DNA from: Nocardia amikacinitolerans NBRC 108937
GTDB taxonomy: Bacteria; Actinomycetota; Actinomycetes; Mycobacteriales; Mycobacteriaceae
Assembly (NCBI RefSeq): GCF_001612615.1
Contig: NZ_BDAU01000008.1
Span: 1-64,000 of the forward strand
DNA length: 64,000 nucleotides
Direction of reading: 5' to 3'
Below are positions 48,201-59,300 of the stretch, one piece after another (position 1 is the stretch's first letter; every line of letters begins with the position of its first letter). A program made the position numbers and the translations under genes. The notes beneath the pieces are model-generated. The model saw only the letters and a list, made by a program, of their open reading frames with translations, made no database searches and was not told the origin of the DNA.

Positions 48201-50297
48201 CGAGGTGATGCGGGGCGGTTCGGTGTGCATCCGGCGTTGTTGGATGCGGCGTTGCACGCCTTGCGTTTCGCCGATGAAGCCGGGTCGGAGGAGTCCGGTC
48301 TGGTGTTGCCGTTCGAGTGGTCGGGTGTGACGGTGCATGCGGCGGGGGCCGATGCGTTGCGCGTTCGGTTGACTCGTATCGGTGAACGCGGGGTCGCACT
48401 GGATTTGGCCGATTCGACCGGTGTCGCGGTGGCGACGGTGCGGCACTTGGCGTCTCGGCCGGTCGATGCCGCGCAGCTGACGGCGGGCACGTCGATTGCT
48501 CGCACTGCGGTCTTCGATGTGGACTGGACGCCGATCACGGTGTTCGAGAACGAGGTTGCCTCGGCGGCATGGGCGGATCTCGGTGACGTGGGGGAGCAGG
48601 TCCCGCAGGTAGTGGTGTTGGACTGCCCTGCGGGCAATGACCCCGACACGGTTCGTGCCGCTACTCATGGTGTGTTGCAGGTGTTGCAGTCCTGGCTCGC
48701 CGAGCCGCGGTTCGGTGATTCGGTGTTGGTGGTTCGGACCGGTGGTGCGGTATCGGTGGCAGGGGAGGGTGTTTCGAATCTGGCAGGTGCCGCTGTCGGC
48801 GGCCTGGTTCGGGCCGCACAGACGGAGCATCCCGGCCGGATCGTGCTGATCGACAGCGATTCCGAGCTCGGCGGTCTGCTGGGCGGAATTCTGGCTGCCG
48901 AGGAACCCCAGGTGGCCGTCCGCGCCGGGCGGGTGCATGCCGCGCGACTCGCGCGGGTCGCCGCCACCGCCGCTCCGGCGACCGGTTCCTTCGAGCCGGA
49001 CGACACCGTCCTGATCACCGGTGCCAGCGGCTTCCTCGGTGGGTTGTTCGCCCGGCATCTGGTGGCCACGCGCGGTGTTCGCCGACTGTTGCTGCTGAGT
49101 CGACGCGGTGAATCGGCCACGGGTGCAAACGAACTGCGGGAGGAGCTGCGGCAGCTCGGCGCCGAGGTCGAGTTCGTCGCGTGTGATGTCGCCGATCGCG
49201 GCGCGCTCGCGCGGGTGCTGGACGGTATCCCCGCCGCCCACCCGCTGACCGGTGTGTTCCACATGGCCGGCGTGCTCGACGACGGTGCGATCGCTTCGCT
49301 GACTCCGGCCCGCATGGACGCGGTGCTCGGACCGAAGGTCGATGCGGCCCTGCACCTGCACGAACTGACCGCCGAGCTGCCGTTGCGGGCGTTCGTGCTG
49401 TTCAGTTCGGCGGCAGGTGCGTTCGGTAATGCCGGCCAGGGCAATTACGCCGCGGCCAACGCCTGCCTGGACGCGCTGGCGGAGCACCGCAGGGCCTCCG
49501 GGCTGCCCGGCACCTCGCTGGCCTGGGGTCTGTGGAGTATGGACGGCGGTATGGCGGCGGAGCTCGGTGACACCGACCGGCGCCGGATGTCCCGGTCGGG
49601 CATGCTGCCGCTGTCGCAGGAGCAGGGGCTGGCGCTGTTCGATGCGGCGACCGCGCTGGAGACGCCGGCCCCCGTCCTTGCCCGCTTGGATCTCGATGCC
49701 ATGCGTGGCGCGGGATCCGAAGTGCCGGTGCTGTTTTCCGGGCTTGTCCCGCAGCGCCGGAAGGCAGGCGCGAATGCGTCGGCGGCGCTGCGGGCGCGGT
49801 TGGCGAGCACACCCGACGGTGAACGCCTCGGCGTTCTGGTGGAGATCGTGCGCGGTCAGGTCGCGGCGATTCTGGGTCATCGGAATGCCCATGTGATCGC
49901 ACCCGACCGGCCGTTCAGCGAGTTGGGCTTCGATTCGATCTCCGCTGTCGAGTTCCGCAACGCCCTCGCGACCGCGACAGGTTTGCGGTTGCCCGCGACC
50001 GCGGTGTTCGACTATCCGTCACCGCAGGCGCTTGCCGAATACCTGGCAGGCCAGTTCGACGGCCATCGGGATGCGGAGCAGGTAACGGAGCTGTCGGAGA
50101 ACAGCATTCGCAACGCCCTCCAGACGATCCCGCTCGCCCGTCTCCGCGAAGCGGGCCTGCTGGACGCCCTCATGAAACTCGCGAACGGCCAGGACAGCCA
50201 GGACGACACCGATCAGACCGTCACGGACGAGTCGATCGACGAGCTCGATATCGACGGCTTGATCGACCTGGCCTACAACAACTCCTCCGAGGACTGA
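24282..50297 (+). CDS. type I modular polyketide synthase PKS3: modules 4-8
   Basis: A giant five-module subunit of 8671 residues, about 26 kb. Each module is KS-AT-DH-KR-ACP of roughly 1730 residues. The N-terminal coiled coil ([20 protein letters not shown] and following) docks to PKS2. The C-terminus ([20 protein letters not shown] and an acidic [16 protein letters not shown] tail) docks to PKS4. All five ATs have GHSIGE and HAFH and should load malonyl-CoA; there is no ER or methyltransferase. Modules 5 and 7 are alpha type (KR without LDD), 6 and 8 are beta type (KR with LDD), and module 4 resembles module 3. The module 8 DH has Asp for the motif Gly. The ATG at 24282 has GGAAGGA upstream with a long spacing of 13 bases. 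Predicted role: add ten carbons carrying up to five double bonds. Confidence 0.98.
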   Translation: MVDDNKTLDYLKRLTVDLRQTRRRLREVEDQKFEPIAVVGVACRYPGGVASPEDLWNLVSEGVDAIGEFPTDRGWDVDGLYDPDPQARGKSYTRSGGFLYDAAEFDAEFFGISPREALAMDPQQRILLETSWEALERAGIDPSTLRGSDTGVFAGASNGEYADLLHAGPVDLRGYLLTGTTGSVVSGRVAYALGLEGPAVSVDTACSSSLVAVHLAAQSLRSGECAMALAGGVTVMGSPGMFVEFSRQRGLAADGRCKSFAASADGTGWAEGAGVLVLERLSDAQRNGHRVWAVIRGTAINQDGASNGLTVPNGPAQQRVIRAALANGRLSTDDVDVVEAHGTGTVLGDPIEAHALLATYGQDRDPRRPLWLGSLKSNIGHTVAAAGVGGMIKMIMAMRHGVLPPTLHVDEPTPRVDWSSGAIELLTRKREWPEEAGRPRRAAVSSFGISGTNAHVILEHLPADTPAESEPGDDPGGSERTVAGAVPWVVSAKSQASLRAQAARLREFVAADPAVSVSDIAHSLISTRTLFTHRAVVVGADRDELLRRLATVAAGEPGPDVAVGSGATSKVAVMFAGQGSQRAGMGQQLYGRFPVFAEAFDQICAQLDPLLGLSLRDAIGSGNDLEQTRLTQPALFAVEVALYRLLESWGVTADVVFGHSIGEIAAAHVAGVLSLADACALVAARGRLMQELPTGGAMLAVQAGEQEITALLDGVDGVDIAAVNGPAAVVISGRAEVVDVLAEQLRERGRRVKRLRVSHAFHSSLMEPMLARFAEVVSTLRFDPPRIPVISTVTGAVADPGLWCSPQYWVDQVRRPVRFADAAAAAWADGVDTFLEVGPDSVLSAMTAECLPEAATAVAVLHPERDEPVEILAAVARLFVRAVPVRWNAVLAEPNSAPVELPTYAFDRRRFWLEPALGAAGVESVGLGAMGHPLLGAVVSEAKSGDVLLTGRLSVATQPWLADHAVAGSVLLPGTGFVELALRAGAEAGYPVIDDLTLQAPLLLPDSGGVRIQVVVGGPGPEFAPISIYSRGEHDPDGQWVLNARGQLTTMDGTAAPASHTWPPAAATDLDVASAYAALSARGYEYGPAFQSVRALWRRGAEVYAEIAIDADSGARAEGFGIHPALLDGVLQAGLLAGVLDDAAGQQDSPFAMAAGQVVLPFSWESVALHAAEASVLRVRLTTGGSSVSLLAADEQGQPVLSGSVTPRPMRLEQLATGLSGAADPVLEVVWSPVETASAVADSGAVRWDRLDPDATVPPVVVVEAGSGWSEASGADVVTATHAEVARVLEVVQAWLSEDRFAASTLLVATRGAVAMADEDLTDLAGAAVWGLVRSAQTEDPGRIVLVDTDTGVDEAVAATVVAVGEPQVVLRDGIAHTARLTRPAPAASASTVDDAFGAGTVLITGGTGGLGAGVARHVVAEHGVRSLLLVSRRGPRADGVAELCAELEQSGARVRVVACDVTDADAVAGLLADVPEQLTGVIHAAGVLDDGVIASLTPQRVDAVLAPKVDAAWHLHRATADLNLAAFVVFSSISGTVGGPGQGNYAAANAFLDGLVAHRRARGLAGQSLAWGPWARSGGMAGQLGEADLARMSRAGFTAIPDESALAGWDAVLERGAAHAVIAMVDTAAIRAKAVAGLLPPLLRALAPAVRRTAALSAVGSSLRQRLSGLDAGRQRQAVLDTVRTHIAAVLGHDSASAIDPDRAFQDLGFDSLGAVELRNRLKTATGLSLAAAVVFDYPTPQALAAHLTEELTGTGHDVAVTAAKVFDGEPIAIVGMACRYPGGVRSPEDLWQLVVAGTDATSEFPVNRGWDTERLYDPTGETPHTTYTRSGGFLHDAGEFDPAFFNISPNEAALMDPQQFLLLETAWEAFERAGVDPALLRGSATGVFAGMMYHDYPANANAGSIASGRISYVFGLEGPSVTVDTACSSSLVTMHLAAQSLRSGECDLALAGGVTVMATPETFVEFSRQRGLSPDGRSKSFSDTADGVAWSEGAGVLVLERLSDARRNGHEVLAVIAGSAVNQDGASNGLTAPNGPSQRRVIRQALANAGVSPTEVDVVEAHGTGTTLGDPIEAQALLATYGQDRDADRPLWLGSLKSNIGHAQAAAGVGGVIKMVMAMRHGLLPQTLHVDQPSTKIDWSEGHVRLLTEAVTWPEVGRPRRAGVSSFGISGTNAHLVLEQAPASAVESVPEVRTVPAVPWVLSARGGQTLAAQAARLASHVVDHDPIDVGFSLASTRSVFEHRAVVVADDRAGLLAGVRALAAGTPASGVVTGRVVPGSTGVVFSGQGAQWAGMAAELRAVYPVFAEAFDGIVAELDPLLEQPVSLSVALADGELVDRTVFAQAGLFAFEVALFRLLESWGVRADVVAGHSIGEVAAAHVAGVLSLEDACVLVAARGRLMQALPAGGAMVAVGASEGDVLPLLAGVEGVSIAAVNGPSSVVLSGVEDAVQAVVEVCVARGWRTHRLRVSHAFHSALMEPMLAEFASAIEGLTFGRPSIPLVSTVTGAQVVDEMSDPSYWVGQVRDTVRFADAVATMADSGVSRFAEVGPDAVLTPMVAQTLGDATAVAMTRRDHADAVAVTSAVAGLFVVGAEVDWAAVYDSSGVRRIDLPTYAFQHERFWLDAKQMLAKSWLGAELGGVSAVGLDAAAHPLLGAIVPHADSGAVSFTGRWSLDSVEWLADHSVLGTVLLPGTGFVELACHVGGLLGCEVVDELVLHTPLTLTAEGDVAVQVVVAAPDEAGRRRLSVHSRQTPAGPWVLHAEGVLVPGEVTADFDLVAWPPAGAQPLDVDGAYDELLDIGYGYGPFFQGLRAAWQRGDEVFAEVALPDPKDADGFGIHPALFDAALHAAIVHGLRGGLDGFPALPFSWNRVVLHAAGAAAVRVRIVLQGDRFSVRMADEQGRPVLSVGALISRPVSADRLSAAGVSDALFGIEWVAAAPSTPSVEPDRVAVLGGRDGDLAALIAELDANPDEVVPDLVLLECPTHEGAPPEAARRVAMGVLDTVQRWLADSRFAGSRLVVLTRHAVAVADSEDVDLGQAPVWGLLRAAQAEHPGRFQLIDLDAEGDALAAAAVVATEPEAAVRGMSVYVPRLRRHAPGAIVRLSEPGTVLVTGGTGGLGAVIARHLVVEHGVRHLLLTSRRGLDAPGAAELREELTELGAQVTIAACDVSDRSALAALLDGIPVEHPLVGVVHAAGTSDNGLVESITAERVDYVFGPKVDAAWHLHELTRDLSLFVLVSSAGGLVLAAGQANYAAANVFLDALAAHRRSLGLPATAVDYGLWARSSGLGVELSEDDFDRMRRQGFPPLTEAEGLALFDSAIATDSAQLVALRVDPAVLRTRGEQIPALVRSLAPAPVRRQTKTAAGQAFAHELAGLSDADRARAVLDLVRSVAAATLGHASVEAVEPQQAFQQLGFDSLSAVEFRNKLNAATGLQLPATLVFDYPSAQVVAEFIDSQLSGTVAVDEPVIGRVRTGDDPIAVVAMSCRYPGGVASPEDLWELVTSGTDTTGEMPSDRGWDLEGIYDPEPGKAGKTYTRQGGFLYDAADFDADFFGISPNEATMMDPQQRLLLEISWEALERAGVDPAVLRGSSTGVFTGLMYHDYAQRTGTGSGAAGSLVSGRVSYVFGLEGPSVTVDTACSSSLVALHLAAQSLRSGECDLALAGGVAVMGTPDMFLEFGRQRGLSPDGRCKSFSDNADGVGWSEGAGVLVLERLSDARRNGHEVLAVIAGSAVNQDGASNGFSAPNGPSQRRVIRQALANAGVSPTEVDVVEAHGTGTTLGDPIEAQALLATYGQDRDSDRPLWLGSLKSNIGHAQAAAGVGGVIKMIMAMRHGVLPMTLHVDRPSTKVDWSEGHVRLLTESVAWPEVDRPRRAGVSSFGISGTNAHLIVEQAPVTAPVAPQPPEHASVPVARPWVISARSAEALAAQAARLAARVGEHDPVDVGFSLASTRAVFEHRAVVVADDRDGLLAGVRALAAGTQAPGVVTGRAAAGSTGFVFSGQGAQWAGMAAGLRTAYPVFAEHFDAIVAQLDPALGQPGSLGTALADDELVDRTVFAQAGLFAFEVALFRLLESWGVRADVVAGHSIGEIAAAYVAGVLSLEDACVLVAARGRLMQALPSGGAMVAVGAAELDVLPLLVDGAVSIAAVNGPSSVVLSGVEADVLAVAERCAEQGWRTHRLRVSHAFHSASMEPMLAEFASAIEGLTFDRPTIPLVSTVTGTRITEEMSDPAYWVGQVRDTVRFADAVVAMAEMGVSRFAEVGPDAVLTPMIAQTLDAGDGVAATVAALSRRDQVDVSAVSIGLARLFVAGADLDRAALYAGTGARRIDLPTYAFQRRRYWISQGSAGGGDARAMGLVATPHPLVSVVVSQPDSDAMILTGRLSVQTHPWLADHLVLGTVLFPGTGFVELAMYAGERVGCSTLDDLVLRAPLVLSESGGAAVRIVVDAADETGRRGVRIFSSSDEDVDASSWLLNAEGALAPSAAVPAVDLAAWPPADAQVVNVDGVYDELLDAGYGYGPVFQGLRAAWQRGDEVFAEVALPDPADGQGFGLHPALLDAALHALRPAGHLRGEGAGPELPFEWSGVTVHAAGAGALRVRLTRMGDRAVAVDLADSTGAAVATVRQLASRPIDPAQLSNGSSIARSAAFQVEWTPISVSGNGIVAVSWADLGDEVPAAVVLDCPAGNAPGTVRAATHDVLRVLQAWLADERFGASALVVRTSGAVSVAGEDITNLAGAAVAGLVRTAQAESPGRIVLVDSDSDIDGLLGGILAAEEPQVAVRGGQVFGARLVRATPSSATGSSFAPDETVLITGASGYLGGLFARHLVATRGVRHLLLLSRRGESAPGANELRDELRRLGAEVEFTACDVADRDALAAVLNAIPADRPLAGVFHTAGVLDDGAIAALTPERMDAVLRPKVDAALHLHELTADLPLRAFVLFSSAAGTFGNPGQGNYAAANACLDAIASHRKAAGRSGQSLAWGLWGADGGMGAELGDTERRRMSRSGMLPLTEEQGLALFDAASGIDAAVSVLARLDLDGIRTAGSATTLLSGLLPARRRTVSGGATALRSRLAATPDSERLGVLVETVRARVATTLGHRNANTIEADRAFSELGFDSVSAIEFRNALATVTGLRLPASLVFDYPSPQALAEYLAGEFADHQLSAAAVRGAQRTRDPRLDEPIAIVGMACRYPGGVGSPEELWNLVATGTDATSQFPVNRGWDVDRLYDAAGEKPNSSYTREGGFLHAAGEFDPAFFNISPNEAAMMDPQQFLLLETSWEAFERAGVDPGALRGSRTGVWVGMMYHDYPANANAGSIASGRVSYVFGLEGPSVTVDTACSSSLVAMHSAAASLRSGECDLALAGGVTVMATPETFVEFSRQRGLSADGRCKSFSDSADGVGWAEGVGILVLERLSDAQRNGHRVLAVMTGSAVNQDGASNGLTAPNGPSQRRVIGQALANAGIAPTEVDVVEAHGTGTTLGDPIEAQALLATYGQDRDSDRPLWLGSLKSNIGHAQAAAGVGGVIKMVMAMRHGVLPKTLHVDQPSTKVDWSEGHVRLLTESVAWPEVDRPRRAGVSSFGISGTNAHVIVEQAPAARPEPVAAAPSGGLLPWAVSARGGQALAGQAERLASHVADQDLDPIDVGFSLAATRAVFDHRAVVLAEDRDGLLAGMRVLSRGETAPGVVSGRVVPGSTGLVFSGQGAQWSGMAAELRAVYPVFAEHFDGIVAKLDPYLEQSVSLAIALSDEDSVDRTVFAQAGLFAFEVALFRLLESWGVRADVVAGHSIGEVAAAHVAGVLSLEDACVLVAARGRLMQALPAGGAMVAVGASEGDVLPLLTGVEGVSIAAVNGPSSVVLSGVEDAVQTVVDACVEHGWRTHRLRVSHAFHSALMEPMLAEFASVVEGLVFDRPSIALVSTVTGARITDEMTDPGYWVGQVRDTVRFADAIAAMAEMGVSRFAEVGPDAVLTPMIAQIADSWQLTATPAIVPMARRSRADESAVLGGVAALFVAGADVDWAGLHPGGRRIDLPTYAFQHERFWLDPRHMLAKSWLGAELGGVGSAGLDAVEHPLLAAMVSHPESGEVSFTGRWSVDSMRWLADHSVLGVVLLPGTGFVELASYVGGVLGCEVVDELVLHTPLTMPAEGSVAVQVVVAGADESGRRRLTVHSRQTAEVPWTLHAEGVLAPGETAADFDLADWPPAGAQPTPLAGVYDELFDLGYGYGPFFQGLQAAWRRGDELFAEVTLPDPQDGNGFGVHPALLDAALHVGIVHGLRDGVGDFPALPFTWNRVVLHAAGAAAVRVRIVVDGTRFTVQLADDHGRPVLSVGSLVSRPVSADRLGADRAAESLFRVEWSTVATPAAPAEPGRLAALGWGRSSDEVRAYGDLAALIADLDAKPDAVVPEIVLLECPVEDGTPPQAARKVANRVLDTVQGWLAETRFAGSRLVVTTRHAVAVDDSESVRLDQAPVWGLVRAAQAEHPGRFQLLDLDGDHDPVSVATAAMAAEPEAALRGQDVLVPRFGRHASDAVARPLPPGTVLVTGGTGGLGAVIARHLVTEYGVCQLILTSRRGLDAPGATELRDALVELGAQVAVAACDVSDRAAVAALLDGVSAEHPLVGIVHAAGIADNGLIESMTPDRLGNVLGPKADAAWHLHELTRDSALSLFVLLSSAGGLVLAAGQANYAAANVFLDALATHRRELGLPATAIDYGLWARSTGLGAELSEDNFDRMRRLGFPPLTEAEGLALFDAAIAAEAAQVVALRVDAAVLRTRGEQIPALLRAIAPAPVRRATRTAAGQAFAQRLAGLSDTDRAAALLELVRGTAAETLGHASGAAVEPQQAFQQLGFDSLSAIEFRNKLNTATGLQLPATLIFDYPNPQVVAEFIDAQFTGTSRDIEITTGTAIGDDRIAVVAMGCRYPGGIASPEDLWRLVASGGEAIGELPDDRGWDIDGIYDPEPGKAGKTYTRHGGFLYSAADFDADFFGISPNEATVMDPQQRVLLEVSWEALERAGLDPSVLRGSSTGVFTGVMYHDYAQGAGTGNNAGGSLVSGRIAYTLGLEGPAVSVDTACSSSLVALHLAAQSLRSGECDLALAGGVAVMSAPDMFLEFSRQRGLSPDGRCKSFADAADGVGWSEGAGVLVLERLFDARRNGHRVLAVIAGSAVNQDGASNGFAAPNGPSQRRVIRQALANAGVSPVDVDAVEAHGTGTTLGDPIEAQALMATYGRDRDAARPLWLGSLKSNIGHAQAAAGVGGVIKMVMAMRHGLLPQTLHVDQPSTKVDWSEGQVRLLTEPVAWPEADRPRRAAVSSFGLSGTNAHLIIEQAPVVDLAPEVETAPVGGVLPWVLSARNGAALADQAARLAAQVGDHEDDPIDVGFSLADSRMLFDHRAVVFATDRDALLAGTHALSRAESLPGVVSGRVVPGSTGVVFSGQGAQWAGMAAELRAAYPVFAEHFDAIVAQLDPMLGQQISLNAALLDEASVDRTVFAQAGLFAFEVALFRLLESWGVRADVVAGHSIGEVAAAHVAGVLSLEDACVLVAARGRLMQALPSGGAMVAVGASEVDVLPLLAGEVSIAAVNGPSSVVLSGIEDDVLAVVAKCIEQGWRTHGLRVSHAFHSALMEPMLAEFASVIEGLTFSRPSIPLVSTVTGARITDEMTDPAYWVGQVRDTVRFADAVAAMADMGVSRFAEVGPDAVLFPMVNQIIEELTATTAPTVVALARRGQADASAVMAGTAGLFVTGAHVDWARLYAGTGARRIDLPTYAFQRQRYWMAAGSATGGDARSMGFAATEHPLVSAVVSQPESDAIALSGRLSVRTQPWLADHAVMDTVLFPGTGLVELAMHAGEQLGCAVLDELVLRAPLVLSDAAGVAVRVVVDAEDAAGRRRVRIFSRLDDTVESPWTLNAEGALAPEGGGAAVDLVSWPPADAVAVDIDGVYDALDAQGYHYGPVFQALRAVWRGADGVYAEVELPEAARGDAGRFGVHPALLDAALHALRFADEAGSEESGLVLPFEWSGVTVHAAGADALRVRLTRIGERGVALDLADSTGVAVATVRHLASRPVDAAQLTAGTSIARTAVFDVDWTPITVFENEVASAAWADLGDVGEQVPQVVVLDCPAGNDPDTVRAATHGVLQVLQSWLAEPRFGDSVLVVRTGGAVSVAGEGVSNLAGAAVGGLVRAAQTEHPGRIVLIDSDSELGGLLGGILAAEEPQVAVRAGRVHAARLARVAATAAPATGSFEPDDTVLITGASGFLGGLFARHLVATRGVRRLLLLSRRGESATGANELREELRQLGAEVEFVACDVADRGALARVLDGIPAAHPLTGVFHMAGVLDDGAIASLTPARMDAVLGPKVDAALHLHELTAELPLRAFVLFSSAAGAFGNAGQGNYAAANACLDALAEHRRASGLPGTSLAWGLWSMDGGMAAELGDTDRRRMSRSGMLPLSQEQGLALFDAATALETPAPVLARLDLDAMRGAGSEVPVLFSGLVPQRRKAGANASAALRARLASTPDGERLGVLVEIVRGQVAAILGHRNAHVIAPDRPFSELGFDSISAVEFRNALATATGLRLPATAVFDYPSPQALAEYLAGQFDGHRDAEQVTELSENSIRNALQTIPLARLREAGLLDALMKLANGQDSQDDTDQTVTDESIDELDIDGLIDLAYNNSSED
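24375..29550 (+). other. module 4: KS-AT(malonyl)-DH-KR-ACP
   Basis: KS Cys206; AT Ser660 with HAFH 759-762; DH His964 in [10 protein letters not shown] and Asp1128; KR LDD 1489-1491 and Tyr1546 (B-type, PGQGNY); ACP Ser1713. The post-AT linker and KR are close to module 3. All catalytic residues are in place. Confidence 0.93.
29589..34660 (+). other. module 5 (alpha type): KS-AT(malonyl)-DH-KR-ACP
   Basis: KS Cys1929, with the alpha variants FFNISPNEA and [11 protein letters not shown] Ser2373 with HAFH 2472-2475; DH His2684 in [10 protein letters not shown] and Asp2845; KR Tyr3255 with TSDN (3199-3202) in place of the LDD region; ACP Ser3420. The KR Lys, Ser, Tyr and Asn are present, so reduction is likely, but the B-type marker Asp is Asn and there is no A-type Trp either. 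Confidence 0.92.
31290..31735 (+). repeat. near-identical AT segment, copy in module 5
   Basis: This stretch, from the [11 protein letters not shown] codons through HAFHS, is almost base-for-base the same as 52145-52590 in module 9, and very similar to 41530-41970 in module 7. Synonymous sites match too, so the likeness is recent duplication or gene conversion rather than protein-level constraint. Confidence 0.85.
34710..39770 (+). other. module 6 (beta type): KS-AT(malonyl)-DH-KR-ACP
   Basis: KS Cys3642; AT Ser4089 with HAFH 4187-4190; DH His4396 in [10 protein letters not shown] and Asp4560; KR with TGASGYLGG cofactor loop, LDD 4900-4902 and Tyr4957; ACP Ser5119. This is the one beta module in PKS3 whose DH motif keeps Gly. 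Confidence 0.93.
35445..35790 (+). repeat. near-identical KS segment, copy in module 6
   Basis: This KS segment, from about [17 protein letters not shown] to KMIMAMRHG, matches 56306-56650 in module 10 almost exactly, silent positions included. Confidence 0.85.
39819..44960 (+). other. module 7 (alpha type): KS-AT(malonyl)-DH-KR-ACP
   Basis: KS Cys5340 with FFNISPNEA and [11 protein letters not shown] Ser5786 with HAFH 5885-5888; DH His6101 in [10 protein letters not shown] and Asp6262; KR IADN 6625-6628 and Tyr6683; ACP Ser6848. Domain layout and linkers ([12 protein letters not shown] before the DH) match modules 5 and 9. Confidence 0.92.
44991..50070 (+). other. module 8 (beta type): KS-AT(malonyl)-DH-KR-ACP, altered DH motif
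   Basis: KS Cys7069; AT Ser7516 with HAFH 7613-7616; DH His7823 in [10 protein letters not shown], where Asp7827 replaces the conserved Gly, with Asp7988 present; [14 protein letters not shown] 8332-8334 and Tyr8389; ACP Ser8552. If the substitution disables the DH, this module would leave a hydroxyl rather than a double bond. Confidence 0.92.
48055..48480 (+). repeat. near-identical DH segment, copy in module 8
   Basis: The second half of the module 8 DH matches 58622-59045 in module 10 very closely at DNA level. The pair shares the unusual HxxxD DH variant further upstream. Confidence 0.75.
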
Positions 50298-50308
50298 AGG
50301 ACCGATTG

Positions 50309-53300
50309 ATGACCAAGCCCGACGACAACACTCAGAAGCTGGCTCAGGCGCTCCGTGTCTCGCTCAAGGAGACCGAGCGGTTGCGTGCCCGCAACCGCAA
50401 GCTCGAGTCGTCGCTTCGTGAGCCGATCGCGATCGTGGGTATGGCGTGCCGGTATCCGGGTGGGGTGCGTTCGCCGGAGGAGTTGTGGAACCTCGTTGCC
50501 GCGGGGACCGACGCGACGTCGGAGTTCCCGGCGAATCGCGGCTGGGACATCGAACGGTTGTACGACCCGACCGGTGAGACGCCGAACTCGGCATACACCC
50601 GCGAGGGCGGCTTTCTGCATGACGCAGGCGAATTCGATCCGGCGTTCTTCAACATCAGCCCCAATGAGGCGGCGCTGATGGATCCGCAGCAGTTTCTGCT
50701 GCTGGAGACATCATGGGAGGCGTTCGAGCGGGCCGGTCTCGATCCGGGTTCGTTGAAGGGCAGCCGGACCGGTGTGTGGGTCGGCATGATGTATCACGAC
50801 TATCCGGCCAACGCGAACACGGGATCCATTGCCTCGGGCCGTGTTTCGTATGTGTTCGGTCTGGAGGGTCCGTCGGTCACGGTGGACACGGCGTGTTCGT
50901 CGTCGCTGGTGGCGATGCATTCGGCCGCGGCGGCGTTGCGGTCGGGGGAGTGCGATCTTGCCTTGGCCGGTGGTGTCGCGGTGATGGCGACTCCGGAGAC
51001 GCTCGTCGAGTTCAGCAGGCAGCGGGGTTTGTCGCCGGATGGCCGGTGTAAGTCGTTCGCGGACGCGGCAAATGGTGTCGGGTGGTCCGAAGGCGCGGGA
51101 ATGTTGGTGTTGGAGCGGTTGTCCGACGCTCAGCGCAATGGTCATCACGTGCTTGCGGTGATGACCGGTTCGGCGGTGAATCAGGATGGTGCGTCGAATG
51201 GTTTGACCGCGCCGAATGGTCCGTCGCAGCGACGGGTTATCCGGCAGGCGTTGGCCAATGCCGGGGTGTCGCCGACCGAGGTCGATGTGGTCGAGGCGCA
51301 CGGTACGGGCACGACTCTGGGTGATCCGATCGAGGCGCAGGCGTTGCTGGCGACTTATGGCCAGGAGCGTCCTGCGGATCGTCCCCTGTGGTTGGGCTCG
51401 TTGAAGTCCAACATCGGCCATGCTCAGGCGGCGGCTGGTGTGGGTGGTGTGATCAAGATGGTCATGGCGATGCGCCATGGCACTCTGCCGAAGACGCTGC
51501 ACGTCGATCGGCCGAGCACCAAGGTGGATTGGACCGAGGGTCATGTGCGGTTGTTGACCGAAGCCATGGCGTGGCCGGACGCGGGTCGGCCGCGTCGTGC
51601 GGGAGTCTCGTCGTTCGGTATCAGCGGCACGAATGCGCACGTCCTCATCGAGCAGGCGCCGGTGGCCGAACCGGCGGTGGAACAGTCTCCGGAACGAGAG
51701 ATTGTGCCGACGGGTGGGCTTCTGCCGTGGGCGGTCTCGGCGCGCGGCAGCGAGGCGCTGGCCGCGCAGGCCGTCCGCTTGGCGTCTCATGTCGCTGATC
51801 AGGACTTGGATCCAGTGGATGTCGGTTTCTCACTGGCGTCGACGCGTGCGGTGTTCGATCATCGTGCGGTCGTGGTGGCCGAGGATCGTGATGGGCTGCT
51901 GGCGGGCATGCGGGCCCTGGGGCGCGGCGAGACTGCTCCTGGTGTGGTGACCGGTCGGGTGGTGCCGGGTTCGACGGGTGTGGTGTTCTCGGGTCAGGGT
52001 GCGCAGTGGGCTGGTATGGCGGCCGAGTTGCGTGCGGTGTATCCCGTGTTCGCCGAGCAGTTCGATGCGATTGCCGCGCGGCTGGAACCACTGCTGGGGC
52101 AGCAAACATCCCTGAATGTGGCCTTGTCGGACGAGGATTCGATCGATCGGACGGTGTTCGCGCAGGCGGGGTTGTTCGCGTTCGAGGTGGCGTTGTTCCG
52201 GCTGCTCGAATCGTGGGGTGTGCGTGCGGATGTGGTGGCTGGGCATTCGATCGGTGAGGTAGCTGCCGCGCATGTGGCGGGTGTGTTGTCGCTCGAGGAT
52301 GCGTGTGTGTTGGTGGCGGCGCGTGGTCGTTTGATGCAGGCGTTGCCTGCTGGTGGGGCGATGGTGGCTGTGGGTGCGTCCGAGGGTGATGTGCTGCCGT
52401 TGCTGGCCGGTGTCGAGGGGGTGTCGATCGCGGCGGTGAACGGTCCGTCGTCGGTGGTGCTGTCCGGTGTCGAGGACGCGGTTCAGGCTGTTGTCGAGGT
52501 GTGCGTCGCGCGTGGTTGGCGCACGCACCGTTTGCGGGTTTCGCATGCTTTCCATTCGGCGTTGATGGAGCCGATGCTGGCCGAGTTCGCCTCGGCGATA
52601 AAGGGTTTGACCTTCGGTCGGCCCACCATCCCGTTGGTGTCGACGGTGACTGGCGCGCGGATCACCGAAGAGATGACCGATCCGGCGTACTGGGTCGGTC
52701 AGGTGCGCGACACCGTTAGTTTCGCCGATGCCGTTGCCGCGATGGCGGATATGGGTGTGTCTCGGTTCGCCGAGGTCGGCCCCGACGCGGTCCTGAGCCC
52801 GATGATCGCCCAGACTCTCGACGACGAGACCGCCGCAGTGGTGGCATTGGCGCGTCGTGACCGTGCCGATGCGTCCGCGGTGTTGGCCGGGGTGGCCGGG
52901 CTGTTCGTGGCCGGTGCCGAGGTCAACTGGGCCGGTCTCCACGCCGGAGGTCGGCGCGTCGACCTGCCCACCTACGCCTTCCAGCATCAGCGTTTCTGGC
53001 TGGATCCCAAAGAAGCGCTCACCATGTCGTGGCTGGGCGCCGAACTGGGCGGTGCCGGCTCGGTCGGGCTGGATGGGGTGGAGCATCCGCTGCTTGGTGC
53101 GGTGGTGCCGCATCCGGATTCGGGTGGCGTGAGTTTCACCGGCCGGTGGACCGTGGACTCGGTCGAGTGGCTTGCCGACCACAGCGTGCTCGGCACCGTA
53201 TTGCTGCCCGGCACCGGATTCGTCGAGCTGGCGAGTTACGTCGGCGGTGTGCTCGGTTGCGCCGTGGTGGACGAGCTGGTCTTGCAGGCCCCGTTGACGA

Positions 53301-56300
53301 TGCCTGCCGAGGGCAGCGTCTCGGTACAGGTCGTGGTGACGGCGGCGGACGAGGCCGGTCGCAGGCGGTTGAGTGTGCATTCGCGGCAGACCGGCGAGGG
53401 GCCGTGGTCGCTGCACGCCGAAGGTGTGCTCGCACCCGACGAGGCGGCGGCCGATTTCGATCTCGCCGCCTGGCCGCCGGCCGGTGCCGAGCCCCTTGGC
53501 ATCGACGGCGTCTACGACGAGCTGCTCGACATCGGGTACGGCTACGGCCCGTTCTTCCAGGGGCTGCAGGCGGCGTGGCGGCGCGGTGACGAGTTGTTCG
53601 CCGAGGTCGCGCTGCCGGATGCACAGGACGGCAAGGGATTCGGCATCCATCCCGCACTGTTCGACGCGGCGCTGCACGCCGGGATCGTGCACGGTATGCG
53701 TGGCGGTGTCGAGGGCTTCCCGGCGCTGCCGTTCACCTGGCACCGGGTGGTGCTGCATGCGGCCGGTGCGAGCGCGGTGCGGGTGCGCATCGTGGTCGAC
53801 GGCACCAGGTTCGCGCTGCAGTTGGCCGACGAGCAAGGCGGGCCGGTGATGTCGGTGGGGGCCTTGGTTTCTCGGCCGGTGTCGGCCGATCGCCTCCAAG
53901 TGGATCGGGTGGATGATGCCCTGTACGGCGTGGAGTGGGTCGCTGCCGCACCGTCGCAGGCGAGCGTCGAGCCTGGCCGGGTGGCGGTGCTGAACGGTGA
54001 CCTCGCGGCCCTGATCACCGAGTTGGATGGGGCCGGGGCAACGGATGGTCCGGAGATCGTGCTGTGGGAGATCCCCGTCCACGACGGTGCGCCGCCGGAG
54101 GCCGCCCGTCGGATCGCGATCGGTGTGCTCGACACACTGCGGGGTTGGCTCGCCGAACCGCGTTTCGCCGGTTCGCGTTTGGTGGTGCTGACCAGACGTG
54201 CGGTGGCCGTTGCCGATTCGGAGCGGGTGGATCTGGGTCAGGCGCCCGTGTGGGGTCTGCTGCGTGCGGCGCAAGCGGAGCATCCTGGCCGATTCCAGCT
54301 GCTCGACCTGGATCGGGACGAGGATCGTGACGCGCACACCATCGCCGCTGTGGCCGCGACCGTCGCGCTGGAACCCGAGGCCGCGCTACGTGGTTCGACC
54401 CTGCTCGTGCCGCGATTGAGTCGTCACGCGCCCGGTTCGAACCCTCGGTTGTCCGAGCCGGGCACGGTGCTGGTGACCGGTGGTACGGGTGGTCTGGGTG
54501 CGGTGATCGCTCGGCACTTGGTGGTCGAACATGGTGTGCGTCATCTGCTTTTGACGTCTCGGCGTGGCATGGATGCCCCTGGTGCTGCGGAGCTGCGTGC
54601 GGAGCTGGCCGAACTCGGTGCCGAGGTGACTGTTGCCGCGTGTGATGTGTCAGATCGGTCTGCGCTTGCCGCGTTGCTGGACGGCATTTCGGCAGAACAA
54701 CCGCTGGTCGGTGTGGTGCACGCGGCGGGTACAGCGGACAACGGTCTGGTGGAGTCGATTACGGCCGAGCGGGTCGATTATGTATTCGGGCCCAAGGTCG
54801 ATGCGGCGTGGCATCTGCACGAGCTGACTCGTGACGCCGCGTTGTCGCTGTTCGTCTTGGTGTCGTCCGCGGGCGGATTGGTGCTTGCCGCCGGGCAAGC
54901 GAACTACGCCGCGGCGAACGTGTTCCTCGATGCCCTTGCCGCACATCGTCACAGCCTGGGATTGCCGGCAACAGCCATCGACTACGGGTTGTGGGCGCGA
55001 TCGACCGGGCTCGGTGTCGAGCTGTCCGAGGCCGAATTCGATGTGCTGCGCCGACAGGGTTTCCCGCCGATCTCCGAGGCCGAGGGTCTCGCGCTGTTCG
55101 ATTCCGCGATCGCCACCGACACCCCGCAGCTGGTGGCGCTGCGGATCGATCGGGCGGTGCTCCGGACGCGGGGCGAGCTGATCCCGGCCCTGGTCCGCGG
55201 CCTCGTGCCGACCCCGGTGCGCCGCGCCAACCAAGGCGCGGCTGGTCAGGCTTTCGCCCGAAAGCTGGCCGGTTTGTCGGACGCGGATCGTGCGCGCGCT
55301 TTGCTCGATCGCGTCCGGTCGGTCGCTGCCGCCACTTTGGGGCATGCGTCGGTGGATGCTGTGGAGCCGCAGCAGGCGTTCCAGCAGCTCGGGTTCGATT
55401 CGTTGACCGCCGTCGAGTTCCGCAACAAGTTGAATGCCGCGACGGGTCTGCAATTGCCCGCGACGCTGGTCTTCGACTACCCCAACCCGCAGGTCGTCGC
55501 CGAGTTCATCGATTCCCAACTCGCAGGCACGAGCCAGGATGTCGCGGTCACCGCCAGCCGGGTGGCCGGCGACGATCCGATCGCGGTGGTGGCGATGAGC
55601 TGTCGCTACCCGGGTGGCGTCGCTTCACCCGAAGACCTGTGGCGTCTGGTCGCCGAAGGCATGGACACCACGGATGACCTGCCGTCGGACCGTGGCTGGG
55701 ACCTCGAGGGTATCTACGATCCGGAGCCAGGAAAGGCGGGCAAGACCTATACGCGGCAGGGTGGATTCCTCTACAACGCAGCGGATTTCGACGCGGACTT
55801 CTTCGGGATCAGTCCCAACGAAGCCACGATGATGGATCCGCAGCAGCGGTTGCTGCTCGAGATCTCGTGGGAGGCGCTGGAGCGGGCCGGTGTGGATCCC
55901 GGTGTGCTGCGGGGCAGTTCGACCGGTGTGTTCACGGGCGTCATGTATCACGACTACGCCCAGGGGACCGGCAACAGCGTCGCAGGCAGCCTGGTGTCCG
56001 GTCGCATCGCCTACACGCTTGGCTTGGAAGGTCCCGCGGTGTCGGTGGATACGGCGTGTTCGTCGTCGCTGGTGGCCATGCATTTGGCGGCCCAGTCGCT
56101 GCGGTCGGGCGAGTGTGATCTGGCGTTGGCCGGCGGTGTCGCGGTGATGTCCACCCCGGAGATGCTTATCGAGTTCAGTCGGCAGCGGGGTTTGTCGCCG
56201 GATGGTCGGTGTAAGTCGTTCGCGGATGCGGCCGATGGTGTCGGGTGGTCCGAGGGCGCCGGAATGTTGGTGTTGGAGCGGTTGTCCGATGCCCGCCGTA

Positions 56301-59300
56301 ATGGTCATGAAGTGCTCGCGGTGATCGCTGGTTCGGCGGTGAATCAGGATGGTGCGTCGAATGGTTTCTCGGCGCCGAATGGTCCGTCGCAGCGGCGGGT
56401 GATTCGTCAGGCGTTGGCCAATGCCGGTGTGTCGCCGACAGAGGTCGATGTGGTCGAGGCGCACGGTACGGGTACGACTTTGGGTGATCCGATCGAGGCG
56501 CAGGCGTTGCTGGCCACGTATGGCCAAGACCGGGATTCCGATCGTCCTTTGTGGTTGGGGTCGTTGAAGTCCAACATCGGTCATGCCCAAGCTGCTGCTG
56601 GTGTCGGTGGTGTGATCAAGATGATCATGGCTATGCGCCATGGCACGCTGCCCAAGACGCTGCATGTCGACCGGCCGAGCACGAAAGTCGATTGGTCCGA
56701 AGGGCATATCCGCCTGCTGACGGATCCGGTTGCGTGGCCCGACGTGGATCGGCCGCGTCGCGCGGGTGTTTCCTCGTTCGGCCTCAGCGGCACGAACGCT
56801 CACCTCATCATCGAACAGGCGCCCGCGGCCGACCCGGTTCCGGTGGTCGCGTCCGCGCCGAGTGGCGGGGTCCTGCCGTGGGTGGTCTCGGCGCGCAGTG
56901 CCGAGGCACTGGCGGAGCAGGCCCGGCGGCTGGCCTCCCATGTCGGCGACCACGATTCGATCGACATCGGATTCTCGCTCGCCACCTCGCGAGCGTTGTT
57001 CGAGCATCGTGCCGTGGTGTTCTCGCCCGAGGACGACGCCCTGCGGGCCGGTATCCAGGCCCTCGGGCGCGGCGAAATCGTTCCGGGCGTGGTGACCGGC
57101 CGCGTGGCGTCGGGTTCGACGGGTGTGTTGTTCTCGGGTCAGGGTGCGCAGTGGGCCGGTATGGCGACTGAGTTGCGTGCGGCGTATCCGGTGTTCGCCG
57201 AGCACTTCGACGGGATCGTCGCGAAGCTGGATCCGCGTCTGGAGCAGCCGGTTTCACTGACCACTGCGTTGTCGGACGAGATTTCGGTCGATCGGACGGT
57301 GTTTGCGCAGGCGGGGTTGTTCGCGTTCGAGGTGGCGTTGTTCCGGTTGCTCGAATCGTGGGGTGTGCGTGCGGATGTGGTTGCCGGTCACTCGATCGGT
57401 GAGATCGCTGCCGCGCACGTGGCGGGTGTGTTGTCGCTCGAGGATGCGTGTGTGTTGGTGGCCGCGCGTGGTCGTTTGATGCAGGCGTTGCCTTCCGGTG
57501 GGGCGATGGTCGCCGTCGGCGCCTCGCGGGCGGACGTGACACCGCTGCTGACCGAGGGAGTGTCGATCGCGGCGGTGAACGGTCCGTCGTCGGTGGTGAT
57601 TTCCGGTGTGGAAGCCGATGTCATGGCTACCGCCGAGGCTTGTGCCGAGCGTGGTTGGCGGACACATCGATTGCGGGTCTCGCACGCCTTCCATTCGGCA
57701 TTGATGAACCCGATGCTGGCCGAGTTCGCCTCGGCGATCGAGGGTTTGACCTTCGGTCGGCCCACGATCCCGCTGGTGTCGACCGTGACCGGAACCCGGA
57801 TCACCGAAGAGATGACCGATCCGGCGTACTGGGTCGGCCAGGTCCGGGACACCGTCAATTTCGCGGATGCCGTTGCGGCGATGGCGGATATGGGTGTGTC
57901 CCGATTCGCCGAAGTCGGCCCCGACGCGGTGCTGACCCCGATGGTCGCGCAGACTCTCGACGACGAGGCCGCCGTGGCGGTCGCGTTGGCACGCCGTGAC
58001 CGTGCCGACGCGTCCGCGGTGGTGGGTGGGATCGCCGGATTGTTCGTCGCCGGCGCCGAGGTGAACTGGCCCGGTTTCTACTCCGGGACGGGGGCGCGGC
58101 GCATCGACCTGCCCACCTACGCCTTCCAGCACCGGCGCTACTGGATATCCGAAGGTGCCGCGGGCAAGGGCGACGCCCGGTCGATGGGTCTCGTCGCGAC
58201 CGGTCACCCGCTGGTGTCGGCGGTGGTGTCGCAACCGGATTCCGATGTGGTCGCCGTCAGCGGCCGATTGTCGGTGCGGACGCAGCTCTGGTTGGCCGAC
58301 CACCGGGTCATGGACACCGTGTTGTTCCCCGGCACCGGTCTCGTCGAACTCGCCTTGCACGCCGGTGAGCGGGTGGGCTTTTCGAGCCTGGACGAGCTGA
58401 TTCTGCGTGCCCCGCTGGTGTTGCCGGAGTCCGGTGGTGTCGCGGTGCGGGTCGTAATCGGCGCCGCGGACGAGGGACGTCGCGGGGTGCGGATCTTCTC
58501 CCGCCCCGACGACGACGCCGAACCGGAGACGTCGTGGACTTTGCACGCCGAAGGCGTCCTGGTGTCGGGAGCCGACGACACACCGGCGGACCTTGCGCAG
58601 TGGCCGCCCGCCGACGCCATCGCGGTTCCCGTCGAGGACCTCTACGACTCTCTCGATGCGCAGGGCTATCACTACGGTCCGGTGTTCCAGGCGCTGCGGG
58701 CGGTGTGGCGCGGAGCCGATGGGCTCTATGCCGAGGTCGAGTTGCCTGAGGCGGCGCGAGGCGATGCGGAACGGTTCGGTGTGCATCCAGCGTTGTTGGA
58801 TGCGGCGTTGCACGCCTTGCGTTTCGCCGATGAAGCCGGGTCGGAGGGATCCGGTCTGGCGTTGCCGTTCGAGTGGTCGGGTGTGACGGTGCATGCGGCG
58901 GGGGCCGATGCGTTGCGCGTTCGGCTCACTCGAATCGGTGAACGCGGAGTCGCACTGGATTTGGCGGACTCGACCGGTGTTGCGGTGGCGACGGTGCGGC
59001 ACTTGGCGTCTCGGCCGATCGATCCCGCACAGCTGACCGCGGGCACATCGATTACCCGTACCGCCGTCTTCGATGTGAGCTGGACACCGATCACGGTTAG
59101 CGAGAACGAGATCGCCTCGGTGGCATGGGCGGATCTCGGTGACGTGGGAGAACAGGTCCCGCAGGTAGTGGTGCTGGACTGCCCGGCGGGCAATGACCCT
59201 GCGTCCGTTCGTGCCGCTACTCATCGGGTTTTGGAAGCACTGCACTCCTGGATTGCCGAGCCGCGGTTCGGTGATTCGGTATTGGTTGTTCGGACCGGTG

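Noticed and set aside
43980..49892. Very long reverse-strand open frame (1970 codons) opposite PKS3
   Set aside because: Same cause. Its apparent internal repeats only reflect the repeated modules on the other strand.
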